Positions 12,939 through 26,259 of a stretch of 64,000 nucleotides of DNA are shown here, piece by piece. Both the position numbers and the translations under genes were made by a program. Position 1 is the first letter of the stretch, and every line of letters begins with the position of its first letter. The DNA comes from Ifrita kowaldi (Eukaryota > Chordata > Aves > Passeriformes > Cinclosomatidae), in contig VZRS01002403.1 in the NCBI GenBank assembly GCA_013398055.1, positions 150,299 to 214,298 of the forward strand. The letters run 5' to 3'. A model generated the notes under the pieces. The model had not been told where the DNA came from and ran no database searches. It was given only the letters and a program-made list of their open reading frames with translations.

Positions 12939-15900
12939 ATAAGGAAAAGAAGACAAGCTGACAAATTCTTACAGGGCGTCTTTACCCTCTCTCCTGTACA
13001 CTGTAGAAGCAAAACCTCCACCAACTATTGCTCCCTTTCAGCAGATCACCAACCAGCATTGCTGCATAGCTGCTGTTCTGCAACTTGGCACAGGCTGCAG
13101 TCTCCCACTCCCCAGTCCTTGGGATTCAGACCTCCCCAAGTGGGCTAACTTATATCCCATTTTACAAACTCAGACTGATGAGACATCACAAGTAGTTGCA
13201 TATTCAGCCAGTTTTAAGTCCTGTTATGTACAACACTCTAAAAGGACTTTCAAAACTGTAGAACTGCAGAAGTTCCTAGAAAAGTAACATCATCCTTGAT
13301 GCCTTCTCTGCTGCATTTCAGCCGGCACTTCTGTGAGTCTGGAGTAAATTTTTTTTTCATTAATCTCACACCTTCTGTGACCAAAATAGGAATAGCCTTC
13401 TCCTTCAGAGGCTGTTCATAAAAGTAGATTGGTTGATTGCTAAAAATGTGCATATCTAGAGGAAATTTTGATTAAATATTGTCTTTCACAGTCATACCTG
13501 CACTCTTCTGAAACCAGAACTGCTTTGGAGCTACTACAGAAGGCAAACTATCATTGGATATTGTTGAGGTAACTGCTGAAAATCCTCTTCAAGTATCTGA
13601 AAAACATACAAAGCATTTCTTGAGAAAATTCAACCAAACCTAAGAAGTCAAAATCAGCAATGTTTCACAATGTTGAACCTGACAAAGCAGCCTAGTCTGC
13701 ATTGGTGCTGTTTTTAAGAATTTCCCACTTCTTGCTAGCATAATTTTAGTCCCATCAGTTAAAGTTCCACCTTCAGTTTTTGCAGAAGTGGGAGGTTTTC
13801 TTTAGTTCTTGCTTGAAAATGTCTTTATTTCCCTTCTTAAAATGATAACTTATGGATAGGAGAAAGCAAGTAGGATAAAGCAAATCAAGAAAAATAGACA
13901 GAAGAAAGATGATGCAATAACCTTTCAAAATTCCTACTAGAAGTGATCTGGGAGGGCAGCTTGAACCTTTACTACATGTTTTTTCAACCAAACTCTGACT
14001 TTCAGGAAGTCAAATTCTTTTATCGCACAACCTCAGGGCAGGACAGTTGCCATTGTAGTGTAACCAATGCATTCCTATAGTGCTCTGCATCACATGCCTC
14101 TTCTGCACAGCTCTGTCTTCATGTCTCTGCTCTGCCATTTACTGTTTGTCAGCAGTTTCTGATTTGGTGCTGTGAGTCTTCATGCAGATGCGAGAACCAG
14201 AAAATTTTGATAGTGTACATACAGGCACTTCCCACACACCCAGCAGCAGTACTACTGTCAGCATGCTGCATATATGTGAAGTTTTTCAAAACTATTATTA
14301 TCTCGTGTCGGGTTTCATCTATCATAATATTATCCTGCAAGTGGATTTTTTCAGAAATGTACTGTTACAAAAAAAGAGATTTGAATAACTTTCATGTGGG
14401 GATGCATCGGGAAGCGCCTTCCTTTCCCAAAGGAATTTTAGAGCAAATACCGCAAAATTCATTAGCAGGAGTCAGAATATCCCTATTTATTCAGTACTAC
14501 TATGCATACAACAAGTCCGGTTACCCAGCAATGCTGTCTTTTTGGAAAAAAGAATGAACTCATGGGTCAGAACTTTTCTTGTTCATTCAGTTGTCAGATC
14601 TGACTGTCTTCACGGGGTAGTTAAAATTTAGGGAAATATAAGGAAGATGGAAGAGAAGAGGCAAAAAAAAAACCCCAATAGAAGATTATTTCTTTTAAGG
14701 GAACGTGAGTGTTGGCAGTTATGGCCTGGGTGAGGCTGTGCTCCCACAATCATAGCTGTAGAAACCCTTTCCTGCCCACTGCATGTTGTTTTCAACAGTG
14801 ACATTTATGGATAGTCTGTCACTTTACGCAGGTAAAAAGGGCTCAACAGTACAATTTTCAACAGAACTCCGCTTGAAATATATCTCAGCTTGTAATACAA
14901 AAGTTTGCTGGATCAGGCAGGTTCTTCATACCCAACTTAATAACTGCATATTCTAGCATTGCATGTATTCATCCAGTATTCATCGACTGTAAGATTCTTC
15001 TGCAAGACTTGTAGGTTGAATACCATAGGCTGCCACAGTTTTTCAAATTAAACAATTACAGAAAGGGTAAAGAAGAGAAACATTAAAATGAAAATATGTT
15101 TCTGACTTTATCCCTCTGAGAATTTAATGAGCTGAAGTACACAGCAGCTAAAGAGAAATCTGCATTTTAAAGTCACTATAATTTTTTTCCTTTTCACCAG
15201 CAGAAAAGAACAGACAGATGAGAGATAAAAACCAAGATGTCTGTATTAGGGTCAAATGAGGAAATGTTTTCCCTCAAATAACTTCATGCAAGACATTTAC
15301 TGAATATTTTCATAGGAGATTTTTTAATTAAATACATCTTTGATTCAGTTCTTAATCTTCTACAAAGACATTTATAGCACCTTCAGGAAGATAATTACTT
15401 AACCTACCCAAAATTTAGCCTTTGATGAAACTTCCATCTTTTCTGAAATGGAAATAGACCACTGTAAAAGAAATCAACCAGTTCTAATAAAGGTAAATGT
15501 AAGAAACACATTGAGACAGAGAAAAGGAGGAAGTTCTGCTGTATCCAATCACATGCCAATTCATGAGTTATTTGTATCCATGTTAAGCACACATAATAAA
15601 GTTAGGGCCTCTTCCCTCCGTGGTATGTCCTGTCTGTAGGTCTCCATTACGTTTAGCTGGCTTTATCTTGCTGCAACGTGTCCTTGCAATGATTGGCAGA
15701 GAGGTGCTGCTTGTTTAGTGGACTGGAAGAGCATCCAGTCCAAGAAGAGTGCCAGAACCTCAAGTTGTACATGTGCCTGCTGAACAGCTGGAAAGAGTAT
15801 GGCATGAGGAGAATGAAGGAATTGGATTAATACATGTGCTTATAAAAATGTAAAGGTAAGGATAGCTGAACAGTTCTGATAAATCAGAACCATTGTGCCT

Positions 15901-16449
15901 GAATCACAACAGATGCTTCCATTTGGAATAAGCACATTTAAGACTGTTAGATAAGTAGCCACTTCATTTGAGTGAGAAAAATTGATTATTGTGGTTCAGT
16001 GAGAGAATGCCAGAACACAAATCAAGCACAGCAGATAGCTGGAGCCATAGTTAGCAAAATGGAGAAAAAGAGAAGTAAAGGCAATTGCAGAATAAAAGTG
16101 ATGTGTTTATGAGCATAGCTGTCTCTTCTAGAGTGGCCTTCATAAGAAGCTGCAAGTGGCACTGCTGGATACACCTGGAAACTCAGTAGGAAATTAAAAG
16201 GCAATTAAGTGTGTGTTAACTTGTGGAGCACATCATGTGGGTCTTTATACATCTCAGTGTTCATGTTCTGTACTGTTATGCTGGGCAATTGTTTTGTTCT
16301 GTCAGTTGTGCTCTCCAGACATTTAGCTGTAACCTAGCAGGGATTGAGGAGGAAATAGCATTCCAATTTTCACACCGGCAACAGCTGATTTGGTTAGGCA
16401 GTACACTAAATATAGTAATTTGCCATGTAGCCAACAACAGTGATAGCAC
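12939..16449. other. Gene-free unique sequence
   Basis: I see no gene, no clear repeat and no island. Open frames are short and without known motifs. A plus-strand frame at 15719-15849 reads without a stop for about 43 codons after an acceptor-like AG, but it ends in a stop at the putative donor and matches nothing I know. It lies 600 bases upstream of the Harbinger fossil. It could be decayed 5' transposon sequence, though I see no family motif in it. Confidence 0.5.
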
Positions 16450-16818
16450 ATCAAAAAGAGATTCTGTGACATAGCAGGGATCCCTAATGTGCTAGGAATG
16501 ATGGATGGGCTGTTCATGCACCTCACAGAATGATGCTGCTTTTCAAAATGGAAAGCGGCGTGTGTGACCATCAATATTTTACATTGAATTATTGGCTTCT
16601 GTCATGATGCCTGTATTTTAGCCAACTCATGTGGTGGAAAATTATTTTATTCTAGTGACATTTCTGATAAAAGAGGCATCAATAAATATTTTCCCTGAGA
16701 AATGTGTTCTAGATGTTTACAGGGAATAGCAGCAGTCCTTTGAAGAGCCATCCATGACTCATAATAAGTAAATAAAACTGTTATTGAGCAAAGATTGAAA
16801 CATGAATATGCTTGTGTT
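16450..16818 (+). pseudogene. Fossil PIF/Harbinger DNA-transposase fragment
   Basis: In one plus-strand frame, codons from 16450 read IKK followed by RFCDIAGIPNVLGMMDGLF. This matches the PIF/Harbinger (HARBI1-like) core 'FxDIAGxPxVxGxIDGTH', where the D of the DG pair (codon 16504-16506) is the first catalytic acidic residue. About 100 codons on, in the same frame with no net shift, codons 16774-16818 read KTVIEQRLKHEYACV. This resembles the family's 'VxER...LKxRF.C' block near the last catalytic glutamate. The segment between has weaker likeness (a TIN then CHDA run) and carries stops at 16531, 16585, 16696, 16741, 16762 and 16765, with another at 16819. The usual spacing between these motifs is slightly longer, so a small deletion is likely. 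No N-terminal part or terminal inverted repeats were found. It is dead as a transposase; being retained rather than erased suggests great age or later use as regulatory DNA. Confidence 0.65.
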
Positions 16819-19800
16819 TAGTGGGTCTGTTTTTCAACAGGAGCATTCTCTATGCCCAGCAATAGATGGATGGCTGTTGTAGCATTGTAGAATGCTGCTT
16901 GACTCAGTGTTAGCGATGCCTTCTGTGCCTTTATTATCAGTGGGAATAAAGTGCCTTCAGTTGACAAAGGTGCTATGCTAAAACACTGCTACTCTTGCCC
17001 TTCACCCCAGGTTGCCAAGAGGATTTCAGCATCACTCACTTAGCTTGCATAACTCAGCCTGTGTGGATTGTTCTGAAGCACCATCTGACAGAACAGCAGC
17101 CATGGCAATAAGTGGGGTTTACTCTCCATAAGTCAAGAAGGAAATTAAAAATGCTCCTCATCATATACTGGCAAGTGTTATATAATACCTTAAATACTTT
17201 CCAAAGTTAATTATACTGAATCTACTTGCTCAACCATATAAAATGTAGCATGAAGATCTCATACAGGTCCCACAAACCAGATGGGTGTTCACCATTATGC
17301 CATCGGGGCACTCTCTATAGCTATCTATGCACATCTTATGAAAGCAAGATGATTTGGTTGAACTCAAAGCATATAGGACATCAGTATGGGATGAAATTTA
17401 TCTAATGTCAACCACTTCTTAGTCAGCTATATTTCGTGATTGGGTTACAGTACACCTTTGTTTCAGAATAATTGCATTGTGATATTTTCTTCTGCTGTTT
17501 TACAGCAGTTTTGCACCTTCTCCATAGGGGACAGTTCCTCTTACACCTTCTTCCTTTTGTGTTCCCCCAATAGATGCTCTTCAGCAAACCCTTGGAACTT
17601 TTCAAACCAATCATTAGCACTGGGCCTTTCCACAAGACTGCTGTTGACAAACAATTTTTGATGTGTCATGTCATCTCCTGCCTCTTCTTCACTTTCAGTA
17701 CTCTTAGCTTAACCCCAGGTCACAGGTTTTCCCGAAACCTATGACTTTCCCAGATGGTTGATATCCCTACCACCTGCCGGCACCTGCACATAAACAAGCT
17801 GTAAGTCGTATATGGCAGGCAACTGCAGAAAGCAAACTTGTCTGCTGTCCAGAAGAACACAAGCATCTATGAAATGCTATGGAATATACAGTAGTATGAA
17901 ACAATATGGAATATAGTTGGCATTGCGGCACAGATTTAACAAATCTTATTTTGAATTAATTGTTACTCGAACACTAGGACTGAAATCACTGCATTAGCTG
18001 TTAAAATATTTGAAATTTAAATTTGGACTTTTTAAATGAACTTTTGCATTTTAGAACATCAAATATCTCCCACTGCAAAGCATACATCTGCAAGAGTACT
18101 GAGGCCTGTGAGTGTTTCCATCCACATTGTTTCCACTTGGGTTTTGGTATTAATTTTGAAGGTTAAAAGGCAAATAACATTTTTTTAATTTGTGAAATAA
18201 GTCAATTTCATAAAGCTAGATGCGATTCAAAGTGTCTGAATTTTGGGGGACTTTTAGTTTCACTGTAAATAGTTTGGCAAGCCCTATTCTAGAACCACAA
18301 CCACTACAATCAATAGCAAGAGACAAGGTATCTATCAGCACAGCAGGGATGGAGCAATTTAACACAGCACATTTCCTCCTTTTAAAAAAAAAATTTCCAC
18401 TTTCACAAGTACCAGTCAAACAGTGAATTAAACACTTCTTAAAAGTACTTCTCTAAGTGTACTACCAGTAATTCTGGGTCATATGTTTCTGGGTTTTTAC
18501 TATTCCATGAAGACTGTTTTATTACATCTGCAATAAAACTTCAAGATTTGCATCCAATTTCTGCATTGAAAGCCTCCTTTCTAGAGCAGAGATTCTAGAA
18601 AAACAGACAGTAAAGTGCAGAACTGCCTGGTCACACATTCTCTAATAGTAGCAAAAGCTTACGCTTACCAGCCTCCATTGCACTGGACACAGATGATGAA
18701 TCTGAGGATTTCTAAAAACTAGTGACTCTGGATATTTCTGTCCTTTCACCCTGAAACAGATTTTATTCTTTCCTCTTTCATCTTTGCAATTACCAGTTCA
18801 CTTTTCCCATCTTTAAAAATGACACATCTTCAGACTTTCTATTCCCCATTTAACACTAGTCCTTTTTGAACCTCTTTCCCAGACGTTACTAGATTTTCAA
18901 GAAAAACTCAGCAGAATGAAAAAACTCTATCCTTCCTCAGAAATCAGAAAATCCTCTCAGGAGAGAAGGAAATTAATTTTCAGCCTTGCACACTGAGTAT
19001 GTCCATTCCCACTGAGAGGCAGAATAGGGCAGTCTTGTGGCCTGAACAGGGATTGCTGGCTAAAACCATGACACTGAATCCAGATATTGGAAAAGGAACT
19101 CAGGTTCATCCTGAGACATCTGAAAAAGGTGATATCTCCTCTCTGGTGCTGCCCTGACTTGCCCTTGGGGTGTGCTGTTTATCCTAAAGCTCTCTGCGAT
19201 TTGGGAACTGATATTGGCAAATAACAGAGGCAATACCAGGATTTTAAAGAGGACAATTGTAGACCAGCCAGCAAAGGCATGAAACAATCAGTGCCTGTCT
19301 ACCACCAGGTGAAAACTGAATCATATTTAGAATCATCAGAAATATACATTGCATTTTATCCTATCAAATTATTAAAAATAAAAAAAATAAACAATTAAAA
19401 TGTGGATCTTAAGCTAGTTTAGAAAACCTTAATCCATTATGCAAGTAGAGTGCTGTTCTTTTTTACTACATATTATTTTTGTTACTACTAATTATTAGGA
19501 ATAGGTCCATGTTGAGGGCCCCAGTGGACATGCATAGTAATCACTTCTCTAAATTAGCTTCTGATAAAGGACTCAACTCAGTGTGAGCTCGAGTACTGCA
19601 AATCCATTTCCAAACATATTTTACATATACTCTTGTTTGTTTCCTCTGAAGTACAACAAGGATCGCAGTTCATTAATTGAAAAAATCAAGAGGAGTCAGG
19701 AAAGAGGGACTGTGACAAAAACAAAGCTGATGTAGCTCAGAGTAAAATTCCAACACCCTAAGAATTAAGTGCCTGACAGTCATGCTGGACCATGGTTCTT

Positions 19801-21904
19801 ATGCTGTCCGTGACTACCTCAGCGTCACTTCGTGCTTCACCTCCCATTATTTTGGTTACATCAACCTTTTAGATTCTTGTTGTACCATTAGATGGTAAAA
19901 TCTTTGAGGAGACTGTGGTTTGTTTTTTTTTCCTTGAGAATAGAGTGTTTGGTACAGTGCACAGCAAATACAGGATCAGGGTCTCCAGGCGTAACTCATC
20001 CCTCATGTGCTTTGTCATATTAAAATATCATTGTTGGCTTCAGGGGTGTTACATCTACCTGTGTCTTCTTTTCTTTATCCACAGAATGCCTGCCCATACC
20101 CAAACATCCAGAAGGCCAAATTTCAGAATTCCAAGGCTAAAGTAACAGTAATAAGATTCGGAAAATGAATAAATTTCCTCATTTCTTTTGTTATTTGCCT
20201 TTTGCAGGGCTCATATTTTCCAAGTTCATTTCCATAATAAATGTGCAAAGCTGCTACAGATGAAACAAAACAAAAATTCCCCTGTGTTTTCACATTACTT
20301 CCATAACAGAGGCTACTAAAGGAGAGTCAACTATTGCAAAATTTAAGATTCATATCATAAGAGTTGGCAATAGATCAGTTTTCTTCTTTCATCTGAAACT
20401 CAATACACCATTATTATTTCCATGTATTTACGTTGCCCTTTCCGTATCTCATATTTAACTGAATGGGTCATAATTGTCTTCTTTCAATTATGCTGAAATA
20501 AAAATTGCACTGATAGCACTGGTGGGTGCACTTGACAATGCTGCCCCCCACAGCTCCTCTGCCTTTTTCTGCAGATCGAGGAAACAACTGAGCTGCAGAA
20601 GTCCCAAATGTGCTCTTCCTTTAGCTAAATTAAGCCTCTTGTCTCCCTCTGAAATTCAAGGCTGCATAAGAGAAGCAAATAAATCAAGAGTAGTGCTATG
20701 GCATTTAGCCATCCGTCAGCACTATAAACAGTTCTTGCCTACCTGCTTAAAAAAGTTAACTCCTTATATCCCTATAATTCTCCAGTCCAGGTTGCCCTCC
20801 TTTGAATCCTCAGTAAGCCTCAAACTAAAGCATTACAACTTGTAGTAAGTAGAGTTCAGCATGGTATGAGGCTTAATTCCTTCGGAGGACCCCAGGCCAC
20901 GCCACTGTAGTGCTGAGCACCAGCAGTGTCACACCAGATATCATGCTGCCTATATTCCCACCATCACTGGGAGATATGTCCTACAACCTAGATGTCTGGA
21001 ACAACTCTGAACAAGAATTTCTATGTTGTCTACTCTCTTATTTGTGTTGATTTTCATTTTCTCATCAAAAGACAGAGATGAGACACAAAAGCAGCTTAAG
21101 AACAATTTTTAGAGTAATTAAGTGCCTTATAAGGAAAAATAATTTGCTTCCCTGTCTCTCTTATACCCACAATTTCAGCCCACATTATTTAGTATTATTT
21201 AATAGAGTACATATTTCACCAATGCCTGAAAATTCGTACGTGCTGTGTTACAAGGATGGCTGTCTCCCAGAGTAAATATGTCTTAAGTAATGAAGAGTAA
21301 ATTTATTTTGAAGTACAACTTGCTTTGAGGAGGGAGATACTCCAGACTATCCTTTTCAGTTACTGGCAATCCTATAATCCCATGGCTGGTAGTCTGCAGG
21401 TATTCCAGCTCCTGTAATCGTGTTTCGGTGAGGGTGGGAAGAGCAGTGCTGAGTTTAAGATGACTTCTGCTGCATTCCTCGAGAGACAGAGGACTGATGC
21501 AATGAAGGCCACCTTTACATTCTGTTTGATCTCTGCAAATTGTCCAGATACACGGTAAAACTACTGAACAAATTGCTTGCAGCTGTATGTTTTAGAAGAA
21601 AGACACTTACTAGTGATCCTTTATTTTCCTGAAGGAAATTGTTTGTTAGTCTACATATATGCACTAAGTAACATTTCATTCATCTTGTGCAGGTCTTTAC
21701 AAATAAAAATACAAATAAAAATCTCACCATGTGAGTTCAGAAAACTTACAAAGGAGCTAGCAATTATCTTGATTCCATAGAAGAAATAATTTGCCCAAAC
21801 GACAATCTGAAAGAGAATTTCATATACAAAGAAAGATACCAAGTGCGTACTCGCCTGCCATAGAACTCTCTTTGTCTCTCCCCGCTTTTTCCTCTCCATG
21901 TACT
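16819..21904. other. Gene-free unique sequence
   Basis: I see no gene. Acceptor-like pyrimidine tracts ending in AG occur at about 17504, 17696, 20082 and 20576, but none has a matching donor with an open frame. The frame at 20474-20845 (123 codons) has no domain. The acceptor at 20082 is followed by a short open frame and an AATAAA near 20168, which would fit a small terminal exon of a non-coding RNA, but such a combination is common by chance. Confidence 0.5.
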
Positions 21905-21928
21905 CCCTCCCTGCCCCCCGCCCCCCCC
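21905..21928 (-). other. Minus-strand G-quadruplex motif
   Basis: Four runs of C on the plus strand (3, 3, 6 and 8 bases, at 21905, 21909, 21914 and 21921) make a minus-strand pattern of G-runs separated by one or two bases. This is a strong G-quadruplex candidate in an AT-rich setting. It ends against a T run. It may be a polymorphic C-tract and a site of sequencing or assembly error. Confidence 0.6.
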
Positions 21929-24900
21929 TTTTTAAAGCTTGTTAATTCAGATCAATCCTTCAGTGGTAATATTGCCTTTGGGTTACATGCCAGCCTATGG
22001 AATTATATGTTTGAACACAGGGCCAAACTAGCAGTTATTCCCCTGCCACTAAAGGTGAAAAGGTTTCCAGTAAATCAGGTTACTTTTCCACAGGGTAAGC
22101 GGTGTTAAATACAGTCTCTCTGGGTACTTCATCAATATGATTAACCTATTGGCATTATAGTTATCAAATTACAGTATGAGAAGTCATAAAGTTAAAAATA
22201 AATCTGTTTTCCATTGAGAAAATCCATTTAGGTGGAGACTGTTATATTAAAAGCTTACTGAGTATATAAAATAGTATCATAGTTCATGAGGAATCATTAC
22301 CACAGTGGAGGTTTTCAAAATTAAACTTGTGGGAATGTCTTACAGATAAGTGAAAAGCTCTCAAGGGATTCAAGGTACATACCATATAGGGCCATCATCT
22401 TATTAGAGTTTTACTACTAACCCTATTAGAAGTCTCCAAGCTGAGAAAGATTACAGCATGTGGATTGTAGAGATATTTTGTAGACACTTTGCAACTCACC
22501 ACAAAATGTTCACCTTGGGATCTTGGTCCCTGTAGCTGAGTTAAATGGCTGCCCTAATTCCACCACCATTGCTGCAGCAGTCTCTTAATGTACCATAAAT
22601 CCAGTCAAGTACTTTGACCTCTTTATTCATTGTCACTATAGCTCCTGAAATTGTCCATTCTAGCAAAGGGCCTGCAGGAGTTTGGCTCTTTTGACAAATG
22701 TGGTAGGAAAGAGAGTTGGTTTCCTGCAAAATGTGGCTGGGCTTTTACTGCAGAGAAAATAGAGGCAGTGAGGAGAAATTGGAACACTAATGCACATCAA
22801 ATGGGATGGTCATTACTTCCTACTACATGCAAATTACTCATATAGTTTAATCAAATACATTGCAATTCATTAAGTGGCTGATGCTTCTGTATCTCATTCA
22901 GTAGTGCTTGTGGATTCCACGTTTCATTAATGGGAAGTGTTAGAATACAAAAGTGGTGTAAAAAAGTTTCTCTGGGTGAAGAAACCTGACACTTGCATAA
23001 ATGTTTGTAAGCAGAAGATACATATTTATTGCAGTTCCCTTCAGATTCTACTCTGTAGGTTCTTTCAGTCTGCTTTTAAGTCAGCTCATGCTTTTTCAAG
23101 AAACATGGCTTTTGGCTACGGAATGTACAAACTTCCAATAAAACACTACTCAGTCAATGGAGAAGCCTCAAATCACCTTGGAAATCTGAGTACTCCTATT
23201 AAATTAAGCATACTCTCTTAAAATAGAGATGTCTAGCTGGACCTGATTTCATACAGCAAGTTATTTCATAAAATTTCACATGTGAAATCTTGTGTATCCA
23301 GTTCTGCAATTTTTATTGCTATTAAAAAAGCCATATTTGACAATAAACCTAAATGCTATGATAGACTGTTTGGGTCTCTTCAAAAATATTGCACTGCATA
23401 AAGACAATTAATATCTAGAAGATGTGAAATTAATTTTCACTGTTACACTTAGTATACTCACACTATTCATTTGAAATCAAGTTGCGTGCATGTATATGAA
23501 AGTAGAAGGTTACTGATTTCTTAAATTATCAGAAGTTTCTGTTAGTAGCCTGAAACGAATACATATAGAACTTTGCACAGCTCCATTTGAATAGCTGTAT
23601 ATGTTGTTGACTCAGTGCTGCTAGATTTTTTTACAGTACAGTACTACATGAAAGCAAAAAAGTAAAATGTTTTAGTCTTCATTTCAATGTGCATAATGTT
23701 TAATGTATTGTTGGTCTCAAACTGTCCTCCCAGATACATGATACTCTCTTAGAAAACCTGAAAATATTGGATTATATAAATGTTTAATTATTTGTATCAA
23801 ATTTTAAAATGTTTTAAAAGCTGTTGGATGAATCCTGATATTGTAAGTAGTTTTGAGTAACGTTTTTTAGTATTTTATTTGTATATTTATAAAAAAAATG
23901 CTTAGTTAACATATTATGTTTCATCCAGGGAATTAATGAATGTGTTGGATTAATAAAATCAATCTGAAAAACGTAACTTACTCTTTTGAGTTAGTTAGCC
24001 CATATTATATTTCAAATGACAATGACAATAAATTTGATTACCATTACCACAGTGATCCATGAAAAAATGAAAGAATAAAAATAAATACTTAAAATTACAG
24101 CTTATTATGGTATCTATACATTTGCAGCAGAATATGAGGATGAATGGGGCAGGAACTTCACAGCAACTAGCACGCTAGAAACCAGTATTCAAAAGGGAAA
24201 CATAATCTCAGATCCCAGCCACTGCTAAAGTTTTGATGTCTTAGGCTGTATCTACATAAACGTATAATGAAGCACAGTAGGAGCAGTTGATTCTATCATC
24301 CAGACAATAAGCATTTTAGGTGCTTTTGTAGCCTTGTTCTTTTTTCTCTGATCTTCCCCTTTTTTATGCCACATTTTGGGGAACCTAACAGAACCTAACC
24401 TAACAGAAGTCCAAAATTAGGTATGAGAAAGATTAATGGAAAATCGAAGTTAATAAATTTAGAAACATTATTCAAAGTTCTTATTGCATCAGCAAGACTT
24501 CACCAAGAATGTTGTGCTCAGTTGTTATCACCCCTGTCTGAAGCAAATGAGCTCAGACTAGAACCAGGAAGGATCATTATGTCACTGGGAGAATGGAGAT
24601 TCCCACTTACAGAAAAAAAGATAGAAGAGCCAACTATGTTTAGCCAGGCAAAACAAAGCTGAGCAGGGAAATGATTGTCTCTCTAAATGGATCAGAAAGG
24701 TAAACACTAGCAGGAGAACAGTTCTTAAAGCTTAAGGACAATGTTGACACAGAACCAGTGGGCATATCCCACCTATGAATACATTTACAACAGAAACTAG
24801 CAGATGACATAGACACCAGACGAGTGAGGCTGCAGTGGAACAGATTTCTGTCAGTGTAATGGGTAGAAAGTCAAACTTTTTTTTTAATCCACCTTCGTGG

Positions 24901-25652
24901 TTGCATGATGTAAGACTGGATGATGCCATTGCCTGAAAGTCAGGTGCTGCAGGAAGTCACCTCCAGTCCCATAGGATTCTGGTACAAATGTACCTCCTCA
25001 GCTCTGTGTGATCCAGAAGGACAGCTTGTAAAAAGAAAATACCAGATGAAGTCCATCTGCCTCCTAACACTGGGCAAACGGCTGTGGCCCTTCTGTTGTC
25101 TCAAAACTGGTGTGTGAAGGCTGATTTCCCTGGTGTGTTTACATTGAACCCAGGATCCAGCCCTTGTTTTGTGGCTTGTTTCCCAATTGCATTGAGGTTG
25201 TTAGTCCTTCCTGAAGTATTGCACTCTGGAAGTGATCCCCTGCTCTGCCTGTGCAGTGCTCTATGAATAAAAGGACATAATTTGTCATTTGGGTGGACGC
25301 AGTAGGAACTGTGAGAAAAATGTTGTGGTTAACTATTGCATATCAAATCTTAAGATATGAATATCTTTCTGTTGTGCTATACACAATAGAGAGAAGAAAT
25401 AATTATGGCAAAAGTAATTTCATAAAGCTGAAATGTGACTGTTTAATACACAAGATTAAAAAATATTACATGAAATTGATTATCCTCTTAATCTACTTGG
25501 GGTAACAAGAGAATAATTCTCAATATCTTTATAAGTTCCTGGCAAAATACCATATTTTATGCTTTATGGCACTGATATATTAGTTATAAGGATTCCAACA
25601 AAGATGTCTGCTACCCAGCCTGTAGGTTTTTATCCATGATTATGCTTTTAAG

Positions 25653-25698
25653 TGCTTTTTATTTTATGGAATTTATTATGCTTTTTATTTTATGGAAT
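25653..25698 (+). repeat. Short tandem duplication, period 26
   Basis: The 20-base word TGCTTTTTATTTTATGGAAT occurs at 25653-25672 and again, identical, at 25679-25698. The six spacer bases TTATTA separate the copies. The identity implies a recent slippage-type duplication. No function is evident. Confidence 0.8.
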
Positions 25699-26231
25699 AA
25701 CTGAAACCAGATGGAAACAGTCATTAACACTGTGGCATTTTAACTGCAGAAAGTTTGGTCCTGCCTCTGTTTATGTAGTCAGGTTGAGGAGATTAGCCTT
25801 GACATAGCAAGCAGAGCCCAGAGCCGCAAGATGCATCTGAGCTGTTCAGAACGACATCTCTGCAGACAAGTGTGTTTTGCCACTCACCCACACAACTGCC
25901 CAAGGAGTGGTCCACCTGGGTCTGCATGATGCTCTTCTTCCATAAAACACGTATTTCTTGGATATTGGAAAAAAGGTGGATGTGCTCCAGCTAATCAGCA
26001 GCTGTCCAGTGCTCTCATGGTCTCCTGGGTCAAAAGGAAGAAGGACCTCATCCTTACTCAGCAGTGAGATCCAACAGAGAAATCAGGAGCAAGTACAGTA
26101 ACTCATTTTCCATGTTAATAAGGTGTTTCATATAGAATTAAAATTCCTGAATAATTATGTGTCCAATCATATAATCTCATTTGCCTTATATTAATTTTTT
26201 GGAGTAAAGTTATTTTTAATAACCTCTGACA

Positions 26232-26259
26232 CGAACGAACTTCTAGTGTACGTCACGTG
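26232..26259. promoter_or_regulatory. CpG cluster with E-box/CRE-like site
   Basis: Four CpGs fall within 26 bases in a CpG-poor region. GTCACGTG at 26252-26259 contains the CACGTG E-box and overlaps a CGTCA half-site on the plus strand. These are known binding words for bHLH-ZIP (USF, MITF/TFE) and CREB-type factors. Persistence of CpGs suggests lack of germline methylation or selection, but it may be chance. Confidence 0.25.

Noticed and set aside
18669..18711. Minus-strand 43-nt segment reading KSSDSSSVSSAMEA between splice-like sites
   Set aside because: Two frames are open, the acceptor is weak and there is no partner exon. Low-complexity serine content is easily reached by chance.
20474..20845. 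123-codon frame containing DNAAPHSS, like the mariner DNAxxH motif
   Set aside because: The residues that should follow in mariner transposases (the PPYSPDLxPxD block) are absent, and no upstream domain is visible.
24376..24412. Repeated CCTAAC units resembling telomeric sequence
   Set aside because: Only three irregular copies, not the CCCTAA unit, and no longer array.
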